Assembly: GCF_014334015.1 (NCBI RefSeq)
Contig: NZ_CP060488.1
Location: 3,678,501-3,742,500 of the forward strand
From: Bacteroides sp. M10
GTDB taxonomy: Bacteria; Bacteroidota; Bacteroidia; Bacteroidales; Bacteroidaceae
Length of the DNA stretch: 64,000 nucleotides
Direction of reading: 5' to 3'
Of this stretch, positions 49,617 through 58,969 are shown piece after piece; position 1 is the stretch's first letter; each line of letters opens with the position of its first letter. Under the pieces are notes generated by a model. It did not search any database. It was not told the DNA's origin and worked only from the letters and a program-made list of their open reading frames with translations. A program made the position numbers and the translations under genes.

Positions 49617-49674
49617 CTTATTAGGGAATTTTCCGAGCCGCAATACTACGTATCGCTGAAAATTCCCCAATAAG
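49617..49674. other. Candidate oriT: 17-bp inverted repeat upstream of mob
   Basis: CTTATTAGGGAATTTTC (49617-49633) and its inverted copy (49658-49674, one mismatch) around a 24-base loop, 104 bases before the relaxase start. A second small palindrome lies immediately upstream (49592-49612). Position and symmetry fit a MobV transfer origin; the nick site cannot be named. Confidence 0.45.
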
Positions 49675-49777
49675 GCAAGGGGTAAGCCCCTCTGCACACC
49701 CCATCGGGGACGGCATTTGCCGCCCCGAAGATACGAAAAATCATTGTTTCACAAGTCAAGGAAGAAAGGAAAAATAT

Positions 49778-51145
49778 ATGGGTTTCGTAGTTTTACACAT
49801 GGAAAAGGCGCACGGCAGCGACAGCGGAACGACCGCACATATCGAGCGTTTCATCATACCGAAGAACGCCGACCCCACACGCACGCACCTAAACCGCAGG
49901 CTTATCGAATACCCCGACGGGATAAAAGACCGTTCGGCGGCTATACAGCAGAGATTAGAAGAAGCGGGGCTGACACGCAAAATCGGAAGCAACCAAGTAC
50001 GGGCAATCCGCATCAACGTATCGGGAACGCACGAGGACATGAAGCGGATAGAGGAAGAGGGGCGTTTGGACGAGTGGTGCGCCGACAATCTGAAATACTT
50101 CGCCGACACGTTCGGAAAGGAGAACATCGTGGCGGCTCACCTGCACAGGGACGAGGAAACGCCGCACATACACGTTACACTCGTCCCCATCGTCAAGGGA
50201 GAGCGCAAGCGCAGGAAAAGGGAGGAACAGACGAAGAAGCGATACCGCAAGAAGCCGACCGACACCGTGAGGCTGTGCGCAGACGATATTATGACACGGC
50301 TGAAATTGAAGTCCTACCAAGATACCTATGCCGTGGCGATGGCGAAATACGGGCTGCAAAGGGGCATAGACGGCTCGAAAGCTCGCCACAAGTCCACGCA
50401 GCAGTATTATCGGGATATACAGAAACTCTCCGACGACCTCAAAGCGGAAGTGGTGGATTTGCAGCAGCAGAAAGAAACGGCACAGGAGGAACTAAGACGG
50501 GCGAAAAAAGAAATACAGACCGAGAAGCTGAAAGGGGCGGCAACCACCGCAGCCGCCAACATCGCCGAGAGCGTCGGTTCTCTTTTCGGCAGTAACAAGG
50601 TCAAGACGCTGGAAAGGGAGAACACCGCCCTGCATAAGGAGGTAGCCGACCACGAGGAAACCATCGAAGCCCTGCAAGATAGGATACAGACCATGCAGGC
50701 AGACCACAGCAGGGAGATACGGGAAATGCAGCAAAAGCACGGCAGGGAGATAGCCGACAAGGACACAAGGCACAAGCAGGAAATATCGTTTCTGAAAACG
50801 GTAATCGCAAGGGCGGCAGCATGGTTTCCCTATTTCCGTGAAATGCTCCGTATCGAAAACCTCTGCCGCCTTGTCGGGTTCGATGAAAGGCAGACCGCAA
50901 CGCTCGTCAAGGGAAAGCCGTTGGAGTATGCAGGGGAACTCTACTCGGAGGAACACGGACGGAAATTCACGACCGAAAGGGCAGGTTTCCAAGTGCTGAA
51001 AGACCCCACGGACGGGACTAAATTGGTTCTTGCCATCGACCGAAAGCCCATTGCCGAGTGGTTCAAGGAACAGTTCGAGAAGTTAAGGCAGAACATACGC
51101 CGACCTATACAACCGCAAAGGAAAGGCAAGGGATTCAAGCTATAA
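49778..51145 (+). CDS. mob: MobV-family relaxase (Mob/Pre)
   Basis: 455 residues. The N-terminal relaxase domain has the metal-binding HLHRDEETPHIHV (about residues 124-136), characteristic of MobV, and an early RIIxS-like IRINVSGTHEDM. The C-terminal half is a long coiled coil (Q-, E-, K-rich, 225-340). It nicks oriT and pilots the strand during mobilization by a co-resident conjugative element; no conjugation genes are present here. AAGGAAAAAT precedes the ATG. Confidence 0.9.
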   Translation: MGFVVLHMEKAHGSDSGTTAHIERFIIPKNADPTRTHLNRRLIEYPDGIKDRSAAIQQRLEEAGLTRKIGSNQVRAIRINVSGTHEDMKRIEEEGRLDEWCADNLKYFADTFGKENIVAAHLHRDEETPHIHVTLVPIVKGERKRRKREEQTKKRYRKKPTDTVRLCADDIMTRLKLKSYQDTYAVAMAKYGLQRGIDGSKARHKSTQQYYRDIQKLSDDLKAEVVDLQQQKETAQEELRRAKKEIQTEKLKGAATTAAANIAESVGSLFGSNKVKTLERENTALHKEVADHEETIEALQDRIQTMQADHSREIREMQQKHGREIADKDTRHKQEISFLKTVIARAAAWFPYFREMLRIENLCRLVGFDERQTATLVKGKPLEYAGELYSEEHGRKFTTERAGFQVLKDPTDGTKLVLAIDRKPIAEWFKEQFEKLRQNIRRPIQPQRKGKGFKL

Positions 51146-51170
51146 ATGTTAAATCCTGCCCGATTTGCCG

Positions 51171-51213
51171 AAAAAAGTGCGGTACGCTGTTCGTGGTGTA
51201 CTGCACTTTTTTT
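51171..51213 (+). terminator. Rho-independent terminator after mob
   Basis: AAAAAAGTGCGGTAC (51171-51185) pairs with 51198-51212 with one mismatch, and a run of Ts closes it. Confidence 0.7.
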
Positions 51214-51342
51214 ATATTTGTTCGCAAGGTGATATACTTGAAGAAAATAACAGCCGATTTCGCTGTTAGCACAATGTTATGCGGCAGCTTAAAAGACGAC
51301 ACCAAACCAGAAAAATCATCTTGACAACCACCCGACTTTGAA

Positions 51343-52143
51343 CTACGAAGGATGAAATTTTTCAGGGACAACTTCCAGCATTTCCAAAAAACAGTTTACC
51401 CATTGACTTGGAGACAAACAAACAATTTGAGCATTAAGGTTTAAACCGAATTTTTCCGAAATTGACCTGACCTGACTTTTCCTGAAAATCGACTTTAAAG
51501 CTGTTTTTACAGATAAATCAGGTTTCTCTAACAGACAGGAAATAAATGCTAAGTATTTGGCTTTAAACTTAAAATCAAAAAATAACTGTTTTCTTTTAAT
51601 GTTTAACAGGGCTGATTTGACAGTTGGCGGTGGAAAGAAACTTTCAGGACCTACCTCATAGACAAGTTTCAAATCAAAAAAAGTATGATAGAAAACGGTA
51701 TATGGATTGTAAAGCTTCCTCGAAAATAACTTTTGTGTAGGTTCTAACTGAAGGACAATGGAACCTCCCAGAAAATTTCCAAGACTCTCAAACATCAGGA
51801 TTTTGAAAATATCGGAAGTAATGCCATAAGGAATATTTGACACCACTTTGAAAGGAAATTTCGGAACTGCAAAATTCCTAAAATCACAACCGACAACTTG
51901 AACATTTCGGGCATCAGAAAATAATTTTCGTAAATGTTCAACCAAAGCTGTGTCGTTTTCAATAGCAACAACATTGTTGGCGATTTTTAATAAATGAACA
52001 GTAAGAAACCCCTTGCCTGCCCCAATATCTAAAACCGTATCCTGATTACTTATATTTGCTTGTCTTATTGCATCTTTTATTAGCACTTTATCAATAGTAA
52101 AGTGCTGACCCGTAAAACGAACGGGCAATTTCTTTTTTGTCAT
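51343..52143 (-). CDS. ermF: 23S rRNA (adenine-N6)-dimethyltransferase ErmF
   Basis: 266 residues, matching ErmF in length and, by memory, nearly throughout (MTKKKLPVRFTGQHFTIDKV at the start). SAM motif VLDIGAGKGFLTVHL near 39-53 and catalytic NIPYGI near 108. Dimethylates A2058 of 23S rRNA and confers macrolide-lincosamide-streptogramin B resistance. G+C lower than int and mob, so its origin differs from the rest of the element. It is unaccompanied by IS4351, its classic partner. Confidence 0.95.
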   Translation of the reverse strand: MTKKKLPVRFTGQHFTIDKVLIKDAIRQANISNQDTVLDIGAGKGFLTVHLLKIANNVVAIENDTALVEHLRKLFSDARNVQVVGCDFRNFAVPKFPFKVVSNIPYGITSDIFKILMFESLGNFLGGSIVLQLEPTQKLFSRKLYNPYTVFYHTFFDLKLVYEVGPESFFPPPTVKSALLNIKRKQLFFDFKFKAKYLAFISCLLEKPDLSVKTALKSIFRKSQVRSISEKFGLNLNAQIVCLSPSQWVNCFLEMLEVVPEKFHPS

Positions 52144-52174
52144 TAGTAACTTCTTACAGGTGAATACTTGACTG

Positions 52175-52182
52175 CAAATTTA
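52175..52182 (-). promoter_or_regulatory. -7 box for ermF
   Basis: TAAATTTG read on the minus strand, 32 bases before the ermF start. A plus-strand TAACTTTG (52184-52191) lies back to back with it and could read toward the MORN gene. Confidence 0.5.
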
Positions 52183-52235
52183 GTAACTTTGCAGCAGAAA
52201 TTAACGAGAAAGAAGAGAAAATGAAAACCGACCGC

Positions 52236-52365
52236 ATAACATCACCTATACGCAAGCAGGGGTTTCGTGCTTCGTAGGACAGTTAAGTGGTAAATTTAAA
52301 GTTCAGTTCTTCGTAGGAAGTTCAGTGGTTAAAATCCCTGCCTGCGTATAGCTGAGAACCGTTAT
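52236..52365. other. attC-like imperfect hairpin between ermF and the MORN gene
   Basis: The 16-base arms CTATACGCAAGCAGGG (52246-52261) and 52336-52351 are inverted with one mismatch; outer ATAAC (52236-52240) pairs with GTTAT (52361-52365) across unequal internal loops. Within it lie two imperfect direct copies of CTTCGTAGGA (52270, 52309). This nested, bulged symmetry resembles integron attC sites. Confidence 0.45.
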
Positions 52366-52388
52366 CAACCTCGAAAAGCAAAAATACA

Positions 52389-53114
52389 ATGAATAGAATA
52401 TTAACACTATACCTCTTTTTGCTATTGTGTGGCACGGCTTCCGCACAACAAATAGTAAAATGGGACGATTTACAGACTATAACGGATAACGCACGGCGCA
52501 CGGTCTATTATGAAAAAGGCAGTAAACAGCCGTTGCAGGGAGAATATCGCATTATACGAGGGCTTGACGAGGAGCGTGTTAAACTTTCCGACGGCATAAT
52601 AAACGGTGATTATCTCCGCTATCGTGATGGGGTACTGCGTGAATCGGGCATATATGCCAAAGGAAAGCGCAACGGCATATTCACGGAGTATTACCAAGAT
52701 GGCGTTACTCCCCGAAAAGAAACACCCATGCAGCAAGGCAAGATAGACGGAACTGTAAAGACCTATTTTCGTAACGGCAAAATAGAAATCGAAAAGGAGT
52801 ATAGGCAGAGTGTGGAGAGCGGACGGGAACGCCGCTTTGACAGCAAGACGGGTGAGCAGATTTTTGAATCTCATTATATAGACGGCAAAAAAGAGGGTGA
52901 GGAATGGGAAATATTCGAGGATGGGCGCACGCTTCGCAGCAGGACTACACGACACTACCGTAACGGAAAACTTGACGGCTTTTATCGTGTGGAATCGACA
53001 CGGGACGGAAAACCCTATATAACCATCGAGGGGCAATACACCGACGGCGAGAAATCGGGACGTTGGAAACAGTACAACGCCACCGATGACACAACCCATG
53101 AATGGGATGAATGA
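52389..53114 (+). CDS. Secreted MORN-repeat (YwqK-like) protein
   Basis: 241 residues with a signal peptide (MNRILTLYLFLLLCGTASA), then repeated MORN-like units (GIYAKGKRNGIFTEYYQDG, GKIDGTVKTYFRNG, HYRNGKLDGFYRV, GQYTDGEKSGRWKQY). Homologues are often named YwqK-family antitoxin, but that name is weakly founded; the repeats are generic. Exported to periplasm or envelope. It seems to be cargo of the mobile element. A possible partner toxin is not present. Confidence 0.8.
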   Translation: MNRILTLYLFLLLCGTASAQQIVKWDDLQTITDNARRTVYYEKGSKQPLQGEYRIIRGLDEERVKLSDGIINGDYLRYRDGVLRESGIYAKGKRNGIFTEYYQDGVTPRKETPMQQGKIDGTVKTYFRNGKIEIEKEYRQSVESGRERRFDSKTGEQIFESHYIDGKKEGEEWEIFEDGRTLRSRTTRHYRNGKLDGFYRVESTRDGKPYITIEGQYTDGEKSGRWKQYNATDDTTHEWDE

Positions 53115-53151
53115 TTTTCTTTTTTCGCAAGTTGATTTTATAAAATTGCCA

Positions 53152-53189
53152 CCGAAAGTTCGTACTTTCGGAAAAAGATGTTATATTTG
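53152..53189 (+). promoter_or_regulatory. Hairpin plus -7 box upstream of the DUF262 gene
   Basis: CCGAAAGT (53152-53159) pairs exactly with ACTTTCGG (53164-53171) across a four-base loop. TATATTTG at 53182-53189 is a -7 match facing the DUF262 gene, 151 bases before its ATG. If the proposed element end is right, this promoter lies inside the element and reads out. Confidence 0.45.
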
Positions 53190-53340
53190 CAAATGAAAGA
53201 GTTATTTGACAGCATAGCAACGCAAAACGCTGAAATTCGCACAGTTGCTAAATCGTTACTTCTATTTCTCAAATAATTCGCTAAAAGTTTATTTCTCAAT
53301 CGGTTAAGTCAAACCGAGAAAAATCTAAAATAAATTTGTT

Positions 53341-55160
53341 ATGGCTGTTGAATCACACGATAAGAAACTTGATGACCTTCTAAAAATGGTTGAAGAAGGT
53401 AAGGCTCAATTACCCGACTTTCAACGTAGTTGGGTTTGGGATGACACGAAGATATGTAAACTAATAGAAAGTATCACATCTGGCTTCCCAATGGGTGCAG
53501 CGATGTTTTTGGCTAATGGTGGTGAGCATATCCGTTTTAAGTATCGCACATTTGAAGGTGTGGATTCTATATCAGAAGTTACACCTGAGTGGCTTGTGCT
53601 CGATGGACAACAGCGACTCACAACCTTATATCAGGTCTTGAAAAGTAAGAAAGCAACTAATACTCGATTAGAGACCAATCGAGATACAATTATCAAACGC
53701 TATTATTATCTAGATATTCGTAAATGTCTAGACTCTACTGCGGACAGATTGGAAGCAATCATATCTGTATCAGAGAAGAAACAGCTTACAACAAATATTG
53801 GTCGTGATGTAACGCTGGACTTATCCACAAGAGAGAAAGAATTTGAGAACCTGATGTTTCCCTTGAATATTACGTTTTCTCATAATGATACGGAAGATTG
53901 GCATTATGATATGGAAGACTATTACAAAGGTGATAGAGAGTATAGAAATTTATTCCGTGATTTCTCACAGCAGATTCTTCGCCCAATTTTAGAGTATAAC
54001 ATACCTATAATTCAGCTTGATAAAGAAACCCCGAAAGAAGCTGTCTGCCAGATTTTTGAGAATGTAAACACTGGTGGTGTACCTCTTACGGTTTTCGAAC
54101 TCGTCACAGCTACATTTGCTGCTGAAGGACATGAATTGAGAAAAGATTGGGAGACCATTCGTCATATTTTTGCTCAAAAAGTAAATGGCGAGCTATTGAA
54201 AGAAATCACTGGTGCTAATTTTTTGGCAGCAATGACTCTGTTGGTATCATATTATAAAAGAGTGGTTTCAGGTGATGATGAGCGTGTGGCTGTAACATGT
54301 AAGAAAAAAGACATTCTTAGGTTTGAATTGAAAGATTATTTGAAGTATCATGACGCTTTGATTAAAGGTTTCTGTGATGCAGCTGATTTCTTAGTACATC
54401 AGGGGATTTTCCGTTCCAGAGATCTTCCATATTCGTCACAACTTATTCCACTTGCTGCAATCTTTGCATACGACAACGAAAATAAAAAAATGTTCATCTT
54501 GGAAGCAAACAGGAATTATTGTCTCGTTGGTATTGGTGTGGCGTAATGGGTGAACTATATGGTGGTGCCAATGAAGCTAGATTTGCAACTGATATAATGG
54601 GCATATTCCGTTGGATGGAAGGTGGTGAAATGCCAGAGACTGTATATCGTTCCAATATACAACCAACTCGTTTGTTGACCATGCAGACAAGGAATAGTGC
54701 AGCGTATAAAGGTGTTATGGCACTTATCTTACAAGACTCACCACTTGATTTTATGACAGGTCATCGTATGGATATAGCATCTTACATTGATGAAGATGCT
54801 GATATTCATCATATATTCCCTCAAACTTATTGCGAGAAAAATAACCTTCCACGTATAAAATGGAATTCTGTCATTAATAAGACCCCAATTTATGCATCTT
54901 CCAATCGTTCAATAGGAGGACATGCACCAAGTACCTATATTGGGACTATGGCAAATAAGGGATTAAAACAAGTTGAGATACAGGAAGCCATAGAGTCACA
55001 TAAGGTAAATTATGCTCATCTTGTATTAGATGATTTCAATGCTTATTTCATAGATCGAGCAAAACAATTGCTTGACAGAATAGAGCAAGCGACAGGCAAA
55101 TCTGTCTCAGGAAGAGATAGCGAAGAAACAATCCGTGAATTTGGTGTTGCTTTAATATAG
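53341..55160 (+). pseudogene. DUF262/HNH (GmrSD-like) protein, frameshifted at an A7 tract
   Basis: The first frame (53341-54546) has the DUF262 domain with LPDFQRSWVW near residue 21 and LDGQQRLTTL near 88. The second (continuing to 55160) has WYWCGVMGELYGG and the DUF1524-like HNH core DIHHIFPQTYCEKNN with a downstream Asn. One extra A in the run at 54484-54490 would join them into about 606 residues. GmrSD-type proteins are NTP-dependent type IV enzymes cutting modified phage DNA. The shift could be phase variation, decay or a sequencing error. The YobI-type NTPase follows. Confidence 0.8.
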
Positions 55161-55212
55161 ATAGCATTTGTAACAAACTAGAAAAATATGATTAATAAAT
55201 AGCTGAAAATAA

Positions 55213-58200
55213 ATGAACTGTAGATTTTGGAAGAAAATATGTGCAAATAATTCGATGGAGGATGATAAACAAGTATCATTAACTCCTGCTCTGCTTAATC
55301 GTGATAGTGAAAGTGATAAGAAGCAGTATAGGAGTGTTTTGAATCTTGCACGAAAACTAGAAGAGAAAGACATATTGAACATTGCTCTTACTGGGCCCTA
55401 TGGATCCGGTAAGAGTTCCATTCTTCGCTCTTTGAAGAAAGACTATCCTAAATACAAATATCTTTCAATATCTCTTGCAACACTAAAGTCGCCATTAGAT
55501 GACAAAAAGAATGAAATAGATATTGATACGATGAATAATCGTATTGAATACAGCATTCTTCAACAGCTTATTTATAAAGAGAAACAAGAGACGCTTTATA
55601 ATTCCAGATTAAAAAGGATTTATCATAAATCACACTGGGCTCAATATGCTTTATCTATTGCAATAATACTTTATACTATTGCCTTAATTATTGTATTTGA
55701 ACCATCGTTTTTGAAAGTGGATTGGATTTGCAATCGCTTAAATAATCCGGTATTAAATAAATGGTCTGATATTTTTGCTCTATCATATATATTTGTTGCA
55801 ACAATAATATTCGTTCAAAAGACTGTCAAATCATTGAGTAATAGTAAACTGAATAAGTTAAATCTAAAGAATGGAGAGATTGAATTAAAAGAAAACAAAG
55901 AAGATACATCCGTTTTCAATAAGCACATGGATGAGATTGTCTATTTCTTTGAGGTTACTGATTATAATGTTGTGATTATAGAAGATTTAGATAGATTTGA
56001 TAATACGGATATTTTTCTTAAGTTAAGAGAGGTAAATCAACTCTTGAATCAGTCAAACTCTGTGGGGCGTAAAGTTACGTTCATTTATGCGGTTAAAGAT
56101 GATATGTTTTTTGATGAAGAACGTACTAAATTCTTTGATTATATCACAACTGTAATCCCAATAATCAATTCTTCAAACTCGGCAGACAAACTGAAAGAGG
56201 AACTAGAGATAAAAGGCTATTCAGATCTTAATGTCGAGGTAATAGACAGTTTGGCTTTTTTCATTGACGATATGAGATTACTGAAGAATATTGTCAATGA
56301 ATATGCCCAATATAGAGAAAAACTTGATGAGAAACTTGATCAAAACAAACTTCTTGCAATGATTGTATATAAAAACTACCATCCAAAGGATTTTGCAGAT
56401 CTGCATAAAGGAAAGGGTGTTTTGTATGATTGTTTGCATAAGAAAAGTGAATTATTGGTTGAGCGCAATAGACAGATTGACGAGCGTATTAATGGAATAA
56501 CTAAAAAACTTCAATCTTTAGAAGCGACACATGCCATACAAGAAAAAGAATTAAGGCTGATTTATATTGAAGGGTATCGTAGAAAATTATCAAAACAAAA
56601 TGAAAATAATGCCTTTTTGTTTTTTGTCGAAAACAATTTTATACCTCTTGAAGATATCGCAGAAAATGAAACGTTATTTAATTCCTTTATATCGCAATCC
56701 TCATTTCGATATCAATGTTTTAAGAGGCATCAAACTAACACATATTATGGTGTTAGATATTATTATGATATATCTGAAGATAGTTGCAATATTCAATTCA
56801 GTCAAATAGAGAAAATAGTTAATTCTACCTTTACCTACCATGAGCGATTAGAAGCCTTGCGAGAAGGGGAAAAAAGATATCGTGAACAAATCAAGATACT
56901 AGAATTATCTCGTAATAATCATTATGCTACTCCAATACAAGAACTGTTGCTGGATGTTGATATGCAGACGCATAAAATTTTTAGTGAACTCAATGTCTCT
57001 AAAATGCTTGAAGTTTTCTTGAAAGAAGGACTTATAAATGAAGATTACTTTGATTATATATCTTTCTTTTTTGGTAAGTCAATTAATAAGCACGACCATG
57101 ATTTTATCCTTGAATTAAAACTTCGGCATAGTTTGCCGTATGACTATCATATAGATAAAGTAGGGCAGTGCGTAAAAAACATTCCTGATAAATGTTACAA
57201 CGATGTAAGTATATTGAATATTCAGGTGGTCGATTGTATTTGTCAGCATCTTGAAGAAGCAAATAACTCAAAACTTCATTCGATAGCACAAGTTATTATG
57301 CATAATAAAAAGTGGGACTTTTTGATTGACTTCTATAAATCAGTTGAAGATTCAAGCTCGCTTTTCAACCATTTGGGCAGTATCGTTGATGGATTATGGA
57401 AGATCTTCGTGAAACAGAATTCCGATGAATTATTCGAGTCTTGGTTACGATTCCTCGAATTGAACCATTCCACCAAAGAAAGTCGTAATTGGTTGAATAA
57501 ACACTTCGCATTTATATCTCATAGAGTAGATCTCATAGGTTTTGATACAATCAAACAAATAGTGTCGAATGGAAAACTGATTTTTACAGATATAGATGCA
57601 GAGTCTAGGTGTTTGCTTGAGTATGTTGTAGAAAACAAAGCATATATGTTGACACCAGAAAATGTTGTATGCGCATTTGTTCATTATCGAAATGAAAGGA
57701 TGGAAGCATTGAATAATTATCCTTTAAATGTTACAATACTGAGGAGTTGTGAATCTGCTAAACCAGTGTCAGATTATATAGATGAACGTTTTGATGATGC
57801 ACTAAATAATGTATTTATCACAGATGCAGCGAAACAAGAGAGTGTGGAAATTATTCTTGAAATTATTAATTCTGAAGATATAACAGAGGAGACAAAACGC
57901 AAATACCTTTCGGGGCAACATAATAGAGTTTCTCTTTCCTATGTTAACAATACACAGTGGGAGTCCGCTATTGAAGTTGATATAGTTACACCAGCATGGC
58001 CTGAGATATATGCATTCTATGAGAGTCAGAATAATGTAATGATTGCTAGTTTGCGAATATTCATTACGAAGCATATTGATGAATTAACAGATATATCTGA
58101 ATTGGATGATACTCAGAAAGAACTACTGGCAAACAGTGCTTTGTTGACATCAGATTTTGAAATGTCGGTATACGATAAACTTATCAAAATCTTTGATGGA

Positions 58201-58833
58201 GTTACATTTAAGGATGCGAATATTAACAGTGTAGATAACGCTCATTTTAAATCGTTACTTTGTGCCGATATGCTTCCATATAGCACATATTATACGACTA
58301 CAATTAGAGACAATCATAGTGATGTACTTACTTATTATGTAGATAAGTATTTGGATGAGTGCATTATAGAAATAGAGGAGTTACCTACAGATATGAGGTT
58401 ATACAAGTATCTTATGAGAAATCCAAGAGTAATCGGTGAAAAAGCTCTAAGTGTAGTTCAACACTTTCTTCCTCATATTGTGTGGGATAACGAATTGGCA
58501 AATATCACTCTTCCTGTGGTGAAAAACAATATTGAAAAATTTGATTATGATACAGAGAAGAACATTTTGGTCGATGCTACTAATTTGCCAGAGCGCTTGT
58601 CTTTTTTGATAGACTTGATTGAAAAGTATAGAGATGATTTTGATATTGTGACAGAATTAATAGAGTCTTTAGGCGATTCTTATCGAAGTATTACAGATAA
58701 ATCAAAAAAGGCTACTATAGAAAATAATCACATGAATGAAATGTTTTTAGGGAAGCTAAAAACTATTGGATATATCTCATCATATAGAGAAGATGATGAT
58801 AAACTTCGTGTAAGCCATAAACGTAATTATTAA
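55213..58833 (+). CDS. YobI-type membrane-associated P-loop NTPase
   Basis: 1206 residues. Walker A GPYGSGKS at 61-68; two membrane segments at about 143-163 and 187-201 inserted in the NTPase; Walker B VVIIEDLDRFD at 253-263. The KAP-like arrangement suggests anchoring at the inner membrane with the NTPase in the cytoplasm. The remaining 850 residues are helical without recognised domains and may sense or act. Met15 (55255) is an alternative start. Large KAP/YobI NTPases often occur in defence islands. It follows the DUF262 gene by 52 bases and may be its operon partner. Confidence 0.78.
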   Translation: MNCRFWKKICANNSMEDDKQVSLTPALLNRDSESDKKQYRSVLNLARKLEEKDILNIALTGPYGSGKSSILRSLKKDYPKYKYLSISLATLKSPLDDKKNEIDIDTMNNRIEYSILQQLIYKEKQETLYNSRLKRIYHKSHWAQYALSIAIILYTIALIIVFEPSFLKVDWICNRLNNPVLNKWSDIFALSYIFVATIIFVQKTVKSLSNSKLNKLNLKNGEIELKENKEDTSVFNKHMDEIVYFFEVTDYNVVIIEDLDRFDNTDIFLKLREVNQLLNQSNSVGRKVTFIYAVKDDMFFDEERTKFFDYITTVIPIINSSNSADKLKEELEIKGYSDLNVEVIDSLAFFIDDMRLLKNIVNEYAQYREKLDEKLDQNKLLAMIVYKNYHPKDFADLHKGKGVLYDCLHKKSELLVERNRQIDERINGITKKLQSLEATHAIQEKELRLIYIEGYRRKLSKQNENNAFLFFVENNFIPLEDIAENETLFNSFISQSSFRYQCFKRHQTNTYYGVRYYYDISEDSCNIQFSQIEKIVNSTFTYHERLEALREGEKRYREQIKILELSRNNHYATPIQELLLDVDMQTHKIFSELNVSKMLEVFLKEGLINEDYFDYISFFFGKSINKHDHDFILELKLRHSLPYDYHIDKVGQCVKNIPDKCYNDVSILNIQVVDCICQHLEEANNSKLHSIAQVIMHNKKWDFLIDFYKSVEDSSSLFNHLGSIVDGLWKIFVKQNSDELFESWLRFLELNHSTKESRNWLNKHFAFISHRVDLIGFDTIKQIVSNGKLIFTDIDAESRCLLEYVVENKAYMLTPENVVCAFVHYRNERMEALNNYPLNVTILRSCESAKPVSDYIDERFDDALNNVFITDAAKQESVEIILEIINSEDITEETKRKYLSGQHNRVSLSYVNNTQWESAIEVDIVTPAWPEIYAFYESQNNVMIASLRIFITKHIDELTDISELDDTQKELLANSALLTSDFEMSVYDKLIKIFDGVTFKDANINSVDNAHFKSLLCADMLPYSTYYTTTIRDNHSDVLTYYVDKYLDECIIEIEELPTDMRLYKYLMRNPRVIGEKALSVVQHFLPHIVWDNELANITLPVVKNNIEKFDYDTEKNILVDATNLPERLSFLIDLIEKYRDDFDIVTELIESLGDSYRSITDKSKKATIENNHMNEMFLGKLKTIGYISSYREDDDKLRVSHKRNY

Positions 58834-58969
58834 ATCAAATGCAAAAGAATAGAGTAATTTATAACTATCAGTGATGTTTGCTAGTGATTAATAGTAATCG
58901 ATGAAAGTTTCCATTAATAAAGATTTTGTGTCAGGATTTAAAGCAACTTTAAAAGAATAAGATTTTGGT

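Larger units (their letters stand above)
51275..52241 (-). other. Cassette-like unit around ermF bounded by TGTTATGCGG inverted repeats
   Basis: TGTTATGCGG (51275-51284) and its exact complement CCGCATAACA (52232-52241) flank ermF and its promoter, 967 bases in all. Just outside the left repeat is TAACAGC-loop-GCTGTTA (51249-51268). A larger hairpin lies outside the right one. The layout recalls a gene cassette with attC-like sites but no integron integrase is nearby. Confidence 0.45.
47260..53307. mobile_element. Mobilizable element carrying int, mob, ermF and a MORN gene (ends tentative)
   Basis: About 6 kb with higher G+C than its flanks. It contains an integrase, an accessory HTH protein, a candidate oriT, a MobV relaxase, ermF and a MORN-repeat gene. 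Imperfect inverted ends are proposed at 47260-47291 and 53277-53307, sharing TTAA, TTGA, ATAAAC and AGCGAA blocks in order. The left end overlaps the hsdR stop codon. Between 47264 and 47542 are two TACCACCTC repeats (47376, 47411) that may be integrase arm sites, and TAATTTTG -7 boxes before int. No exact target duplication was recognised. Confidence 0.5.

Noticed and set aside
52389..53114. Toxin-antitoxin pair with the MORN protein as antitoxin
   Set aside because: The protein has a signal peptide and generic MORN repeats, and no toxin gene lies beside it.
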